Below are positions 53,301 through 62,469 of a stretch of 64,000 nt of DNA, piece after piece. The translations under genes and the position numbers were made by a program. Origin of the DNA: Paenibacillus aceris (lineage in GTDB: Bacteria > Bacillota > Bacilli > Paenibacillales > NBRC-103111). The stretch spans positions 434,001-498,000 of the forward strand of contig NZ_JAGGKV010000004.1 in assembly GCF_017874035.1 (NCBI RefSeq). Direction: 5' to 3'. The notes beneath the pieces were generated by a model. It did not search any database, was not told the DNA's origin, and saw nothing but the letters and a program-made list of their open reading frames with translations. Positions within the stretch are counted from its first letter, which is position 1, and each line of letters opens with the position of its first letter.

Positions 53301-53523
53301 CAACCGTGAAATAACGTCTGTACCAGCCGATCCCTTGGTAAACAGAGTCCCCTCCATTTGCATGTTTTTTTTCAAGTCTCATGGTATGCGGAAGTGTAAT
53401 CTGGGCAAAAGCGCTATCGTTGAAGGCAATTGCTTCTGCGCCTTCCAGATCGCCTCGATAAAATCCCCAATCATTGTTAAAGTTCAATATGTTTCTTTCA
53501 TCTGTCCCATTCATTTTCTTCAT
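50338..53523 (-). CDS. GH2 beta-galactosidase-type enzyme with C-terminal F5/8C (CBM32-like) domains
   Basis: 1061 residues. GH2 sugar-binding domain (about 15-170), Ig-like domain (about 175-295), TIM barrel (about 296-590) with acid/base Glu413 in SLNETRYS and nucleophile Glu481 in FFTREWGDFEEPS, then beta-sandwich domains and two discoidin-like modules (about 830-930 and 945-1061). The C-terminal modules have the WLAKSTTLPQSVTVKF pattern of F5/8C domains. No signal peptide is visible despite the binding modules, so it appears cytoplasmic. GAGG about ten bases before ATG. Beta-galactosidase activity is the usual one in this subfamily, but other beta-glycosides are possible. Last gene behind GH43 and the oxidoreductase. 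Confidence 0.88.
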   Translation of the reverse strand: MKKMNGTDERNILNFNNDWGFYRGDLEGAEAIAFNDSAFAQITLPHTMRLEKKHANGGDSVYQGIGWYRRYFTVDEQYRGKSINIDFDGVMTDSEVYLNGEKIYTRNGGYVGFSTDITSKVKYGESNVMAVKVYSYDSPDTPPGKPLANLDFHYFGGIYRNVKMRITNHLHISDALQTDQTASGGIFATYPEVTNLRATVHVKTHVVNKNNVSVQAKVISKLVNKDGTITAQGETDSIRLEASGDHQFNQNLTVINPNLWSPDTPYLYSLVSEVYNATDLVDSITTKVGIRTIQYKPDGLYLNGQRIFVRGANRHQAFQNVGDAAPGSMQYRDALQMKENGFNAVRATHYPNDPSFLDATDEIGLLVIECQPGWQNFTISSKFYDLTLRDIREMIRRDRNRPSVVLWETSLNETRYSAEWAQEAVQIAHLEYPGNQMYTAADYGLQGSFYDVNYKVVDTGWNADPSNWTDFDPDKPFFTREWGDFEEPSKALRKEGEAAMNTQIVTRQRYLNGDGYSDWGGLDANHRIGGYFLWSWNDYARGSTTQTLGSGTVDIDRYEKYNYYWFQSMQSAKDPEYGPVVFIASTYSPTSSLNVNVFSNCDAVKLYQNNELVKEITREEASSAVPHIVRKGGSPIFTFELNRFDSGELRAEAILDGKVVKTHTVKTPGQAKRIEMEVRIRGIEPVANGYDLIPVYFKVVDENGTIVPTNHRTIKISVTGEGQLVGKDIPRIGVEEQHVEGGIGFAFVRTSNISGTIQIAAASEGLISAVESVSTLPYLGQYVPDGNSTPWVGGVEKLESDEGLYRNIAAGKPVTVSSEQQGNLWLMVDLEASFSILGFQIQWEKSKNVNKYYIEISKNGVNWSKVIDRSAHTSPNGSEETVLVNTRGRYVRLTMVDSMTKGDWGSLVEFKVIPSNVQEPGDVIDNDAIESIEASSESEDGRGTDKLRDGITTIGTGWLAKSTTLPQSVTVKFKKSQTVSGSRIFWEKDSNWYSYDLEVSTDGDVWQKALINHLVGGQHFTAEAFVTPYKNINYVRITINNITAGGGYRVGMAELILYSQE

Positions 53524-53610
53524 AGGATAGAAACCTCATTTGCTTCAAAGTTTTTATATCAATATTAGAATGAAACATCCCCGATTTTTTCAGGGGTAGC
53601 AAGCTAAAAT

Positions 53611-53636
53611 GGAGCAGCTGCCGCGGCAACTGCTCC
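53611..53636 (-). terminator. Hairpin between GH43 and GH2 genes
   Basis: GGAGCAG (53611-53617) pairs with CTGCTCC (53630-53636), and the loop can extend the stem (CTGCCGCGGCAA). The T run is short (CATTTTAG), so probably a partial terminator. Confidence 0.45.
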
Positions 53637-53654
53637 CCCTGTGAAAAAGATCAT

Positions 53655-55943
53655 CTATAACAATTTAACTTCATCGCTCCATTCACTATAGCCTGCAAAA
53701 TTGCCAGCTCTTACTTTTACAGTATGGCTAGAGTGTGGTTCCAGACCTGTTTGCGTGAATTCGCTAGTCACATTGCTTATGACTTTGTCATCAAACATAA
53801 TGTCGTATTGCAGTGCTCCAGGCGAATCGTCCCAGTTCATATTGACAATGGATTTGTTATTACGCACAACCGTCAATTTTTCCGGAATAGGCGGTATTTG
53901 AGGAAATTCTCCAGAACCGAACATGAACCAGTTCAGTTTGCACATATTTTGACTCGCGCCATGAAACACAAGAAATAACTTTTGCTTTCCAGTCACTTTT
54001 TTTGCAAGGTCACTCTTCACATTTACATACTGATTTATATCGCCTGTATTTGGAATAGAAAGTGTGCTTATCAAATCGCCGCCCATGTGATCGATTCTTA
54101 CCTCAATCGTACCCCCGGTGAATGAACTTGCTACTCTTGCATTAAACCAGGCAGCATCGCCGGCGCCAAAATCGACTTGATCATATTGCAGCCAATCTCC
54201 ATCTTTTAGATTCGATATGGATAGATCGTATTCACGGTTTGGATCAGCATATATCCATTCGGTTTTTGGGTTTATTTGGAGTTCCTTATCTGAAACAAAC
54301 TTTTGATCATCGTAGCGCGCAGCATCGATTCTCTTATTTATTCCAAACAGATTGCCTTGATTTTCTGTCGTTGTCAGTTCAAAGGAATTTGCATCTACAT
54401 ACCCGCCAAGCTTCATTGATGCATAGTTGAAAATGCCAAATCTCATTCCAACGTAGGTTCCATAACGCATCTCGTATCTTCCGCCAAGACGTGTAAAATG
54501 GATACCGTCTACACTATAGGAAAACTCCATTCGATATTCATGTCGTGGAATCTCGGCTCTGAACCATACGTTTTGAATATCTGAAGATACATCAACAGAT
54601 ACATGTTCGGTCCTATTATCATTAATGACAATGGATTTATGACCCGCTTCATTTTTTATCCCGATAAAGGTAAATTCTCTTTGCATGATACATAGACCTG
54701 CCGTATCGCCATCGGCCATATGACTCACATCCAACTCCACAATCCCTGCACAATCCGGACCAACAACCCGCTGTGTAAGCGTATTTCTTGCATAGGTCAA
54801 GTTGTCTGTTACGCTTGATGTTTTAAGTCTTATAAATCCTGGTCTTTCTTCAAGACTCCATTTGCTGTTATCTGGATTGTGATTCCATTGCCACTGCAGC
54901 CCTAACACATTCGCATTAAAATCATCCGAAGTTGGAAGTGCCTTCGGTTCAACATGTCCTAAATTCGGGATGTTAGGCTTTCTATACGTAACGACAGCTT
55001 TTTCTCCGTCGACCTCCCCCATGTACGGCCAACCGTTCTTCCATGTTACCGGCTGCAAAGTAGGCACCCTGCCAATCTTCGACCGATCTTGGAAAATGAT
55101 CGCCCACCATTCTAATGAACCATCCTCTTGAGGAACATCGACAATCCCTCCTTGATGAATGCCATTGCCCCAGAAATTCATAAAGCTTGCCATAATATCC
55201 TGGGCTTCATAAGGTCCATGGGCTAAATCCTTGGTTCGAATGGCAACTTCTTTTTTGGAGCCATGCTTCCAAATCGGCGTCGTTAAAATATAGTAAAAGC
55301 CATTGATTTTATATACATGAGAACCCTCATTATACCCATGGTAACGATGACCGGGACATGGATAAGAGTAAATCTTCTTGCCGTTTTTTGTGGAGCCAGG
55401 TTCTCTCTTGGATCGGATCGATAATCGGCCTGTCTCTTCATCTACGATCTCTAACTCGCTTAAATAGAGTTCTCCTTGCCCATGCACAACATAAACTTTA
55501 CCATCATCGTCAAAAAATAAACCCGGATCATAAAGCTCGTCCTCAAGTTTATAGAGTGTCCAAGGTCCCTTAGCTTGATCTGCAATACTTACATAGGCAG
55601 CATCTTTATTGATATTAAACATAAGATAAAATTTTCCGTTATGATACCTTAAACTCGTTGCCCATGTACCCTCATCATAAACTTCGCCATTGATAAGGTC
55701 GTATTGATCACCTTCCATCCGATCTACAGCATAACTTTCATATTCCCAATTCACCAAGTCCTTAGAGCTCATAATAGGAGTACTTGGAAATAAATGCATA
55801 CTCGTTGAAGACATATAGTACGTATCGCCAACTCTTATCACATCATTATCCGGATAGTCTCCCCACATAATTGGATTTGTATAGGTGCCGTTTCCATTGT
55901 CAGCAATCCATCCATTTGCAGTTTCTGTAATATTTCTTCTCAT
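53655..55943 (-). CDS. GH43 arabinofuranosidase/xylosidase-type enzyme with CBM6 and Fn3
   Basis: 762 residues. The five-bladed propeller (about 20-320) has base Asp32 in DYPDNDVIRVGDTYYM, Asp139 in LYDPGLFFDDDGKVY and acid Glu206 in GYNEGSHVYK. A beta-sandwich GH43 C-terminal domain (about 340-535), a CBM6-like domain (about 545-675, with GDWLQYDQVDFGAG and GTIEVRID) and a terminal fibronectin-III domain (about 685-760) follow. No signal peptide is seen, unusual for a multi-module GH43 enzyme. Its ATG overlaps the end of the oxidoreductase gene by four bases. It probably removes arabinose or xylose from imported oligosaccharides; exact specificity not readable. Confidence 0.9.
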   Translation of the reverse strand: MRRNITETANGWIADNGNGTYTNPIMWGDYPDNDVIRVGDTYYMSSTSMHLFPSTPIMSSKDLVNWEYESYAVDRMEGDQYDLINGEVYDEGTWATSLRYHNGKFYLMFNINKDAAYVSIADQAKGPWTLYKLEDELYDPGLFFDDDGKVYVVHGQGELYLSELEIVDEETGRLSIRSKREPGSTKNGKKIYSYPCPGHRYHGYNEGSHVYKINGFYYILTTPIWKHGSKKEVAIRTKDLAHGPYEAQDIMASFMNFWGNGIHQGGIVDVPQEDGSLEWWAIIFQDRSKIGRVPTLQPVTWKNGWPYMGEVDGEKAVVTYRKPNIPNLGHVEPKALPTSDDFNANVLGLQWQWNHNPDNSKWSLEERPGFIRLKTSSVTDNLTYARNTLTQRVVGPDCAGIVELDVSHMADGDTAGLCIMQREFTFIGIKNEAGHKSIVINDNRTEHVSVDVSSDIQNVWFRAEIPRHEYRMEFSYSVDGIHFTRLGGRYEMRYGTYVGMRFGIFNYASMKLGGYVDANSFELTTTENQGNLFGINKRIDAARYDDQKFVSDKELQINPKTEWIYADPNREYDLSISNLKDGDWLQYDQVDFGAGDAAWFNARVASSFTGGTIEVRIDHMGGDLISTLSIPNTGDINQYVNVKSDLAKKVTGKQKLFLVFHGASQNMCKLNWFMFGSGEFPQIPPIPEKLTVVRNNKSIVNMNWDDSPGALQYDIMFDDKVISNVTSEFTQTGLEPHSSHTVKVRAGNFAGYSEWSDEVKLL

Positions 55944-57217
55944 TGTTCATAGACCTCTGTGTTCATGATGCTTTTATAAAATTCGTCCAGCTCTACCGAC
56001 TTGCCATTATGAAGTCTCGAATGCTCGGCAGCAAAGGCCATCATATGGCTTCTTACGGAAGCGGAGGCCGAGGTAAGGCTTTCTCCGCCTGCAAAGTTTC
56101 GGATCTCGCTTAAGAAACTCCGTACAATGCCGCTGTCCCCTCCGCCGTGACCGCTTGCTTGCTCCGGAATTACAATGACGGTTTCCTCATGGGTCAAGAA
56201 ATCGCGCACCACGATTTTACTGTCCTCAGCTCGGATTTCGCCACCCGTTCCCATGATTTGAATTCTCCGCTCCTGGTGCCTTGTAAAGCCGCACATACTG
56301 AACATGGCGGTAGCGCCGTTCGCAAATTCCATATTGACCACTTGATGATCGACCACGTTATTATCGCTTTTATAAACACAGCGCCCGTAGTTTGACTCTT
56401 GAAGACCCTTGACGATATTTTCTTTGGTCAGCTCATCGACGAAGTGGCGTGCCCAGCCCTTGCCTTCCCCGAGATAAAACCGGGGAGCGGAATATGTGCA
56501 TTTAGACTCGACAGCGCATCCGCTGAGACAATAGTCGGCAGCTCCCTCGGGCGCATTCTCCGAACGGAAATGCATCAGTGAACCGTATGAGCTGACGCGG
56601 CTGCACGGCTGATCCATCAGCCAGGATAAAACGTCCATATCGTGGCACGATTTGGCCAATATCATCGGACTCGACGTCTCCGAGTTGTTCCAATTGCCTC
56701 GAACAAAGCTATGGGCGATATGCCAATACCCTACATTTTCGTTTAATTGGATCGACACAACTTGTCCTATTTTGCCATCGGAAATAACTCGTTTTATTGC
56801 AGACCAGAAAGGCGTATAGCGAAGCACATGGCAAATCGTTAATAGACGTTCGTTTTCCTTTGCCACTAGCTCCATTTCGATACACTCCATCGGAGATGGC
56901 GACATCGGCTTCTCCAGCAAAACATGATATTTTTTCGCCAATGCCTGTACAGTCGGTTTGTAATGCATTTGGTCCTGTGTGCAAATGACTGCGATATCGG
57001 CCATTTGCGGTCGATCCAACAGCTGCTCCCAAGATTCAAAACAACAATCAGACGATATATGATGTTGCTCTGCGAATTTATTTCTTCGGCTTTCACTGGC
57101 TTCGGCAACGGCGACAAATTTCAGTTCATGCGGATAATCAAGTGCATAAGGTGCGTAACTTTGAGCGCCTCTGGCGCCTGCGCCGATCAATATAGCGGTT
57201 AATTGAGTCATTTTCAT
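55940..57217 (-). CDS. Gfo/Idh/MocA-family NAD(P)-dependent sugar oxidoreductase
   Basis: 425 residues. Rossmann fold with GAGARGAQSYAPYAL at the N-terminus, the EKP motif in HVLLEKPMSPSP (active-site Lys), then the alpha/beta C-terminal domain with SCHDMDVLSWL. The family oxidises or epimerises sugars and sugar acids using NAD(P). First gene of the operon with GH43 and GH2, AAGGAGATGG before ATG. Its promoter (57294-57357) is nearly identical to that of the transporter operon at 63.5 kb, so it should be induced together with uptake. The substrate may be a sugar released by the neighbouring glycosidases. Confidence 0.92.
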   Translation of the reverse strand: MKMTQLTAILIGAGARGAQSYAPYALDYPHELKFVAVAEASESRRNKFAEQHHISSDCCFESWEQLLDRPQMADIAVICTQDQMHYKPTVQALAKKYHVLLEKPMSPSPMECIEMELVAKENERLLTICHVLRYTPFWSAIKRVISDGKIGQVVSIQLNENVGYWHIAHSFVRGNWNNSETSSPMILAKSCHDMDVLSWLMDQPCSRVSSYGSLMHFRSENAPEGAADYCLSGCAVESKCTYSAPRFYLGEGKGWARHFVDELTKENIVKGLQESNYGRCVYKSDNNVVDHQVVNMEFANGATAMFSMCGFTRHQERRIQIMGTGGEIRAEDSKIVVRDFLTHEETVIVIPEQASGHGGGDSGIVRSFLSEIRNFAGGESLTSASASVRSHMMAFAAEHSRLHNGKSVELDEFYKSIMNTEVYEQ

Positions 57218-57293
57218 CCATCTCCTTTATGTGTCAAAGCGTATCGGAAATCTCCATTTCGAGACTGCTTTTCGGCAAGCAGCCCTCCTACAA

Positions 57294-57357
57294 ATTGTAT
57301 TAAGGGAGGGGGAGATAGTGCTAGTTATCAAACCAACGAAAAGTGTACAATATCAAC
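57294..57357 (-). promoter_or_regulatory. Promoter with 20-bp-spaced GTTG repeats (copy 2)
   Basis: Minus strand: GTTGATATTGTACACTTTTC, then GTTGGTTTGATAAC 20 bp on; -10 TACAAT at 57299-57294, 38 nt from the second box. Almost the same sequence as 63485-63548, and the similarity continues into the leader (CTGCTTGCCGAAAAGC near 57270). Confidence 0.7.
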
Positions 57358-57361
57358 GAAT

Positions 57362-59761
57362 TTATAAAGATTTCGAAAAGTTCAACTGAAATAGTAAAGA
57401 AACCGAATACTTTTTTCTAACTTCAAAAGTAAGATATCCTTCAACCGGCTCGACCAACAGGTCTTCTTTTCCTGCCTCACGAACAACAACCGCTTTTTCG
57501 GACCTCAAAATAAACATGTTGTCGATGATACATGAGACATCCAGTCTACTTGCTTGCTGACGCTCCCAGGAAAGCGATATTTCGAACCCTCCACGAACGC
57601 GTATGCCGGATAACGTCCCGCTCTGCCATGCTAAAGGAAGAGCAGGCAATAATTCGACATAGCCTTTGTGGGATTGAACGAGCATCTCCGCTATGCCTGC
57701 CGTATAGCCGAAATTGCCGTCGATTTGAAATGGAGGATGGGCTCCCATCAGATTCGGAAAAACGCCTCCGTTGGAACCGAATACTCCCGAACGCTCTCTT
57801 ACGACGTTAAAAAACCGGCGAAGAAGCTCCTTGCACCGCTCCCCGTCCTTCAATCGCGCCCACAGACAGACCTTCCATCCGACGCTCCACCCCGATCCCG
57901 CATCTCCACGCCTGTTCAAGGTTTGCCGGACGGCGTCCAATTGCGGGCCCTCCGTAAGCTGATTTCCCGGATAAACGCCGTATAGATGCGAGACATGTCG
58001 ATGGTGCGCATCTTCATCCTCATAATCAAGAAGCCATTCCTGCAGCTGGCCGAATTTGCCGGTCTGCATCGGATGCAAACGCTTCTTGGCGGCTCTCACC
58101 CGCTGGACCCATTCCTCCTTCACGCCAAGGATCGCGGTCATGCTCAAGCAATTGGCGAACAAATCTCCGATAAGTTGAAGATCCATCGTCGCCCCTTTTG
58201 TGATTTCCCCACGCTGGCCATCCTCCGTATAGAAATGATGCTCCGGCGATGTTGACGGTGATGTAATCAAGTATCCTTCTTCATCCTCCACCAGCCAGTC
58301 CAGACAAAACAGAGCCGCCCCTTTCATGAGCGGGAATGCCTCTTCGGCAAGAAATTGTTGATCCTGCGTATATTCGTAATGCTCCCATAAGTGTCGGCAT
58401 AGCCAGGGACCAGCCATCGGCCAAAATGCCCATGCCGGGTCTCCGTGGCGCTCGGCGCCTACAGGATGCGCATGTCTCCATAAATCCGAATTGTGATGCG
58501 CCGTCCACCCGTTCAATCCATACCGCTCTTTAACCATTTTCTCGCCGGTTGCAGCAATCTCCTTGGCTGCCTTAAGCAGCGGACGATGGCATTCGGACAG
58601 ATTCGTCACTTCCGCGGGCCAGTAATTCATTTCCGTATTAATATTAAGCGTATAATTGCTTGTCCAAGGCGCGCGCGTGATTTCGTTCCAAATTCCTGTT
58701 AAATTGGCCGGCTGCGTCCCTTCACGGGAGGAAGCTATCAGCAGGTAACGTCCAAAATGGAATAGTAAGGCAACCATGGCCGGATCGTCCGCGCCGCAGG
58801 TTTGCAGCCGTTGGTCCGTATCAAGCTCCTCATCTGCCTCTGTGGCTTCGCCAAGCGTAAACTCGACCCGTCCAAACAGCTTGCGATAATCCCGGATATG
58901 CTCTTCTTTCAATTGATCATAGGAGATAGCCATGGCCTTCGATAGAGTCGACTCATTACGATGGGCCAGCTCGCCGAAATCCCTGCCGGGCAGTTGGTCA
59001 TAGCCGTTGAAGGAAGTTGCGGCAGCAAAGTAAAGTACCGCCTCCGTCGCCCCTTGAACCCAAAGCTTGCCATGCCTATACGTGATTTGGCCGTCCTTTG
59101 ATGAAGCACGCACTCTTCCCTCGAAATGGATCGCTTTCGATTCCCCAAATTCCCCATACACAAACGGCAATTCGTCTTCTGCATAATAGTGCGGCGCGCA
59201 ATATTCCGGACAAACCCCCCGCATTATCAAAGCCTGACCGTCCTGCAGCGTTTCAGCTTTGAGATGGCTGTCCAGTCCCACCGTGAAGGTTAACCGCTTT
59301 GGAACAGAGCTTGTGAGCCGAATGACCAACACCTGATGGGGATACGAAATAAACGCTTCCCGCGTGAATTGGACTTGGCCAATCGTATACGATACCGATG
59401 AGATCGCTTCTTCGATGTCTAACATCCGCTCGTAACCTCGGCAGTCATTTCCTTGAAAATGGTGAATCGTCAAATCGCCGAGAGGCATATATCCTTGCGC
59501 ATAGGGGCCGAACATGTTTTTCGTTTCGTCCGACGCCTCGCCATATTTCTGCTCGTCGATGAGCTGCCTCACCTTACGCAGCGACTCTCTGTCATCATAA
59601 GACCGGTCCCGATTCGGGGGACCGGACCATAACGTATCCTCGTTCAGCTGGAACAGATCTCGCTCGACACCGCCATAATGCATGGCTCCTATCCTTCCGT
59701 TGCCAAGTGGCAGCGCCTCCGTCCATTGCACCGCAGCCTTTTGATAAGTCAAACGTTTCAT
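57362..59761 (-). CDS. GH95 alpha-L-fucosidase (or alpha-L-galactosidase)
   Basis: 799 residues, complete GH95: N-terminal beta domain (about 8-240), helical linker, (alpha/alpha)6 barrel (about 325-700) and C-terminal beta domain. Inverting catalytic machinery visible: Asn373 and Asn375 in LNINTEMNYWPAE, Glu507 in SPSTSPEHHF, Asp681 in FQIDGNFGYTAG, numbering from ATG 59761. Other hallmarks are TAHHNSDLWR and HRHVSHLYGVYPG. No signal peptide. The family cuts alpha-1,2-linked L-fucose, and some members L-galactose, from xyloglucan or mucin-type glycans. It is last in the transporter operon, which indicates cytoplasmic defucosylation of imported oligosaccharides. Confidence 0.94.
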   Translation of the reverse strand: MKRLTYQKAAVQWTEALPLGNGRIGAMHYGGVERDLFQLNEDTLWSGPPNRDRSYDDRESLRKVRQLIDEQKYGEASDETKNMFGPYAQGYMPLGDLTIHHFQGNDCRGYERMLDIEEAISSVSYTIGQVQFTREAFISYPHQVLVIRLTSSVPKRLTFTVGLDSHLKAETLQDGQALIMRGVCPEYCAPHYYAEDELPFVYGEFGESKAIHFEGRVRASSKDGQITYRHGKLWVQGATEAVLYFAAATSFNGYDQLPGRDFGELAHRNESTLSKAMAISYDQLKEEHIRDYRKLFGRVEFTLGEATEADEELDTDQRLQTCGADDPAMVALLFHFGRYLLIASSREGTQPANLTGIWNEITRAPWTSNYTLNINTEMNYWPAEVTNLSECHRPLLKAAKEIAATGEKMVKERYGLNGWTAHHNSDLWRHAHPVGAERHGDPAWAFWPMAGPWLCRHLWEHYEYTQDQQFLAEEAFPLMKGAALFCLDWLVEDEEGYLITSPSTSPEHHFYTEDGQRGEITKGATMDLQLIGDLFANCLSMTAILGVKEEWVQRVRAAKKRLHPMQTGKFGQLQEWLLDYEDEDAHHRHVSHLYGVYPGNQLTEGPQLDAVRQTLNRRGDAGSGWSVGWKVCLWARLKDGERCKELLRRFFNVVRERSGVFGSNGGVFPNLMGAHPPFQIDGNFGYTAGIAEMLVQSHKGYVELLPALPLAWQSGTLSGIRVRGGFEISLSWERQQASRLDVSCIIDNMFILRSEKAVVVREAGKEDLLVEPVEGYLTFEVRKKYSVSLLFQLNFSKSL

Positions 59762-59878
59762 TTACAAGCCTCCTAATAAACTCCGGGGATCAAGCTCGGA
59801 ATCCAATTAATTATTTTTTGGAATATTTCTCGTTGTAAACCGTAGGTGGAACCTACTTTCCTCCAATTAACAATAAGA

Positions 59879-59897
59879 AGCGTGATAGCATCACGCT
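59879..59897 (-). terminator. Hairpin between binding-protein and GH95 genes
   Basis: AGCGTGAT (59879-59886) pairs with ATCACGCT (59890-59897), followed on the minus strand by TCTTATTGTT. Likely partial terminator, raising binding-protein output over GH95. Confidence 0.55.
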
Positions 59898-59923
59898 CCT
59901 ACGTTCAACTCAAGTTATAACCA

Positions 59924-61534
59924 TTATTTATTAAAAGTCTCGTCATAAGCTTTATTGAGTAGCTCCAGAGCGCGGTCAGAGCCAAGTTTTTTAACCTGTG
60001 GAATAACTTTCGAATCCCAGGTATCAATGCTTTGCTTACCGATAATCACATTTACCGAAGCTTCCTCTACGTAGGTATCAATAGCAGTTTTGAGGTCGTT
60101 ATATTCTTTTTTCGCTTTAGCATCACTAAATTTTGCATCAAAGGTTGCCTTGCCAAAGGCTTTGTTTTCTTGCAAAAATGATACCGATTTTTTCATGGCA
60201 GCTCCATTTAACTCATAAGTATTGATAGCCTCTTGATTTACAACACTGAAAAGGTTTTGTTCGTTTAGCCCCGAACCCTTGATGGTACCGTTTGGAGTAG
60301 CAGGAGTTTGAAAATCCTTTAAAAATTTCACAACATCATTGGAAGTCTTATGATAAGATTCGCCTTCGATACCAAATTGCATGGCATTGATGCCTTGTGG
60401 GCTGTACATCCAGTTTAGGAAATTAACCAATTCATCTTTGTATTTAGATTGATTTGAGATCACTTTGTAACTTCCGAAATAGCCGCTTATAACACCGGTA
60501 CCCATTCTATTATTGTTGTAAGCCGGTTGAAGCATCGCCGTAAATTCAAAGCCCTGTGGAATTTTGCTTCCCATTTGTTGAACAATCTCGTCGCCAACTT
60601 GCGGGTAGTCAAAGGTCACAAAGCCTTTGTTTGTGGCTAAGAGTTCATTCCATTCATCATCTGTAATCGTAGCAAAGTTTGGATTCAGCAAGCCTTCGGA
60701 ATACAATTTATTCAAGTAAACCAACGTATCCTTGTAGGCTTGGCTTTCTGGACCGTATTCATATTTGTGCTTAGTATCGTCAAGATAGAAAGTGTTAGAC
60801 GATCCTCTATAATAAGCTTGGTTACTAAGTAAGTGAGACGCCCCCCATCTTACGAAATATGGGTAAGAATCCGGGTAAAGTTTCTTCAGTTGAACTAAGG
60901 TCTTGTATAAATCGTCGAACGATTCGAACTTCGTGGATAGGTTGTTTTTTGCAAAAATATCAGTTCTGCCGAGCATCACTTCGTCGGCACGAGCTGGCAC
61001 ATCATACATTCTTGAGGCGCCATAATATTTACCGTCAGGCGAACGAGTTAGTTTCGTAGCAGGCGGATATTTATCCAACATTGCTTTGTAAGCATCAAGC
61101 TTCCCTGCTTTCATATAAGGCGTTAAATCTAAGAATGCTCCTTGTGGACCATAACGGTCCGCATTATCGGATGTAAGCGTAATCAAATCCGGTAATGATC
61201 CAGATGCTATCAAAGTATTCAATTTTTGTGTATAGTCTGCACGGGCTACGACAGTGGGTTTGATTTTAATATTTGTATACTTTTGAATGGTCTTAAAAAT
61301 TTCTTCATCACCCGTGTATGTGTTAGCAGACGAAAGAAACCAGGTAACTTCAATTGGTTTTGCGCTAATTTTTTCCGGCGCGATGGCATTTGGGTCTGCG
61401 GATGTCTGTGGTTTAGCAGAAGCCGCAGAGGTTGATGCCGGCTCTGTATTTCTGGGAGATTCGCTTGAGTTGCTACTGCACCCTGCAACAAACAGAACAG
61501 AAGTAATTACAGATAAGACCAATAATTTTTTCAT
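59924..61534 (-). CDS. Oligosaccharide-binding lipoprotein
   Basis: 536 residues. Signal peptide with lipobox FVAGC (Cys19), then a long Ser/Ala/Thr linker to about residue 55. The mature part has IEVTWFLSSANTYTGDEEIF, GSLPDLITLTSDNADRYGPQGAF and FLNWMYSPQGINAMQFGIEGE, typical of large binding proteins for LplB/YtcP permeases. AAAGGAGAG before ATG. Third gene behind the two permease genes and followed by the fucosidase gene, so a fucosylated oligosaccharide is the inferred ligand. Confidence 0.92.
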   Translation of the reverse strand: MKKLLVLSVITSVLFVAGCSSNSSESPRNTEPASTSAASAKPQTSADPNAIAPEKISAKPIEVTWFLSSANTYTGDEEIFKTIQKYTNIKIKPTVVARADYTQKLNTLIASGSLPDLITLTSDNADRYGPQGAFLDLTPYMKAGKLDAYKAMLDKYPPATKLTRSPDGKYYGASRMYDVPARADEVMLGRTDIFAKNNLSTKFESFDDLYKTLVQLKKLYPDSYPYFVRWGASHLLSNQAYYRGSSNTFYLDDTKHKYEYGPESQAYKDTLVYLNKLYSEGLLNPNFATITDDEWNELLATNKGFVTFDYPQVGDEIVQQMGSKIPQGFEFTAMLQPAYNNNRMGTGVISGYFGSYKVISNQSKYKDELVNFLNWMYSPQGINAMQFGIEGESYHKTSNDVVKFLKDFQTPATPNGTIKGSGLNEQNLFSVVNQEAINTYELNGAAMKKSVSFLQENKAFGKATFDAKFSDAKAKKEYNDLKTAIDTYVEEASVNVIIGKQSIDTWDSKVIPQVKKLGSDRALELLNKAYDETFNK

Positions 61535-61571
61535 GATAATTCTCTCTCTCCTTTTTAATAAATTTTATTGA

Positions 61572-62465
61572 TTATCCTTTTATTGAGCCAACCATAGTAC
61601 CCTTGACAAAGTACTTTTGTATAAAAGGATAAATACACATAACAGGAAGGGTTGTGATGATAATGGATGCCATTTTTAAAGATTCCGTTGCTGAGTGAGT
61701 TAATTCAGCATAAGCGCCTTTTTCACTTGGATCAAAGGCTGCAGCAACCAAAATACCTCTTAAAATCATCTGCAAAGGATACTTCATGGTGTCATTTAAA
61801 TAAAGCAGCGCATTGAAATATCCATTCCAAATGCCAACAGCTGTAAATAAGCCGATAGTTGCCATGATGGGCTTGGAAAGCGGCAGAATGATTTTTACTA
61901 ATATTTGAAGATCAGTGGCCCCATCAATGTATGCGGATTCAGTTAGGCTTTCCGGTATATTCCTATAGAAGGTTCTCATGAGGATAATGTTCCATGCGGA
62001 CAACGCCCCCGGAAGAACCATAACCCAAATGGTGTCTATCATATGCAGGGACTTATAAGCCAAATAGGTTGGAATCATTCCGCCCTCAAAAAACATGGTT
62101 ATAATGTACACTTTGGAGATAAATGAACGCATTTGAAACTTATCTTTGGAAAGCGGATATGCGGTTAGGGCTGTGAAAAATAAGGTGAAGAACGTTCCCA
62201 GGACAGTATACAAAATCGTGTTTTTATATGCCGTGAAAAAAATAGGATGGTTGATCATGATTTTGAATGAACCTAGGTCAAAACCTTTAGGATAAAAAGT
62301 AACTTTCCCCGCAATGACTTCTGCTGGATCGCTAATAGACACAGACACAGCGTACGCAAAGGGATAGAGCATAACCAGTACAACAATAGCCAATATGATG
62401 TACACAACGGAAAGAAAGACCCGATCTCCTATTGGTGCTTTGATTTTGTAAGAATTCTTTTTCAT
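61572..62465 (-). CDS. CUT1 sugar ABC permease, YtcP type
   Basis: 297 residues, six helices, with ITMFFEGGMIPTYLAYKSLHM, the EAA loop TESAYIDGATDLQILVKIILP and C-terminus KYFVKGTMVGSIKG. It starts four bases behind the end of the LplB-type permease gene. Confidence 0.93.
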   Translation of the reverse strand: MKKNSYKIKAPIGDRVFLSVVYIILAIVVLVMLYPFAYAVSVSISDPAEVIAGKVTFYPKGFDLGSFKIMINHPIFFTAYKNTILYTVLGTFFTLFFTALTAYPLSKDKFQMRSFISKVYIITMFFEGGMIPTYLAYKSLHMIDTIWVMVLPGALSAWNIILMRTFYRNIPESLTESAYIDGATDLQILVKIILPLSKPIMATIGLFTAVGIWNGYFNALLYLNDTMKYPLQMILRGILVAAAFDPSEKGAYAELTHSATESLKMASIIITTLPVMCIYPFIQKYFVKGTMVGSIKG

Positions 62466-62469
62466 GACA

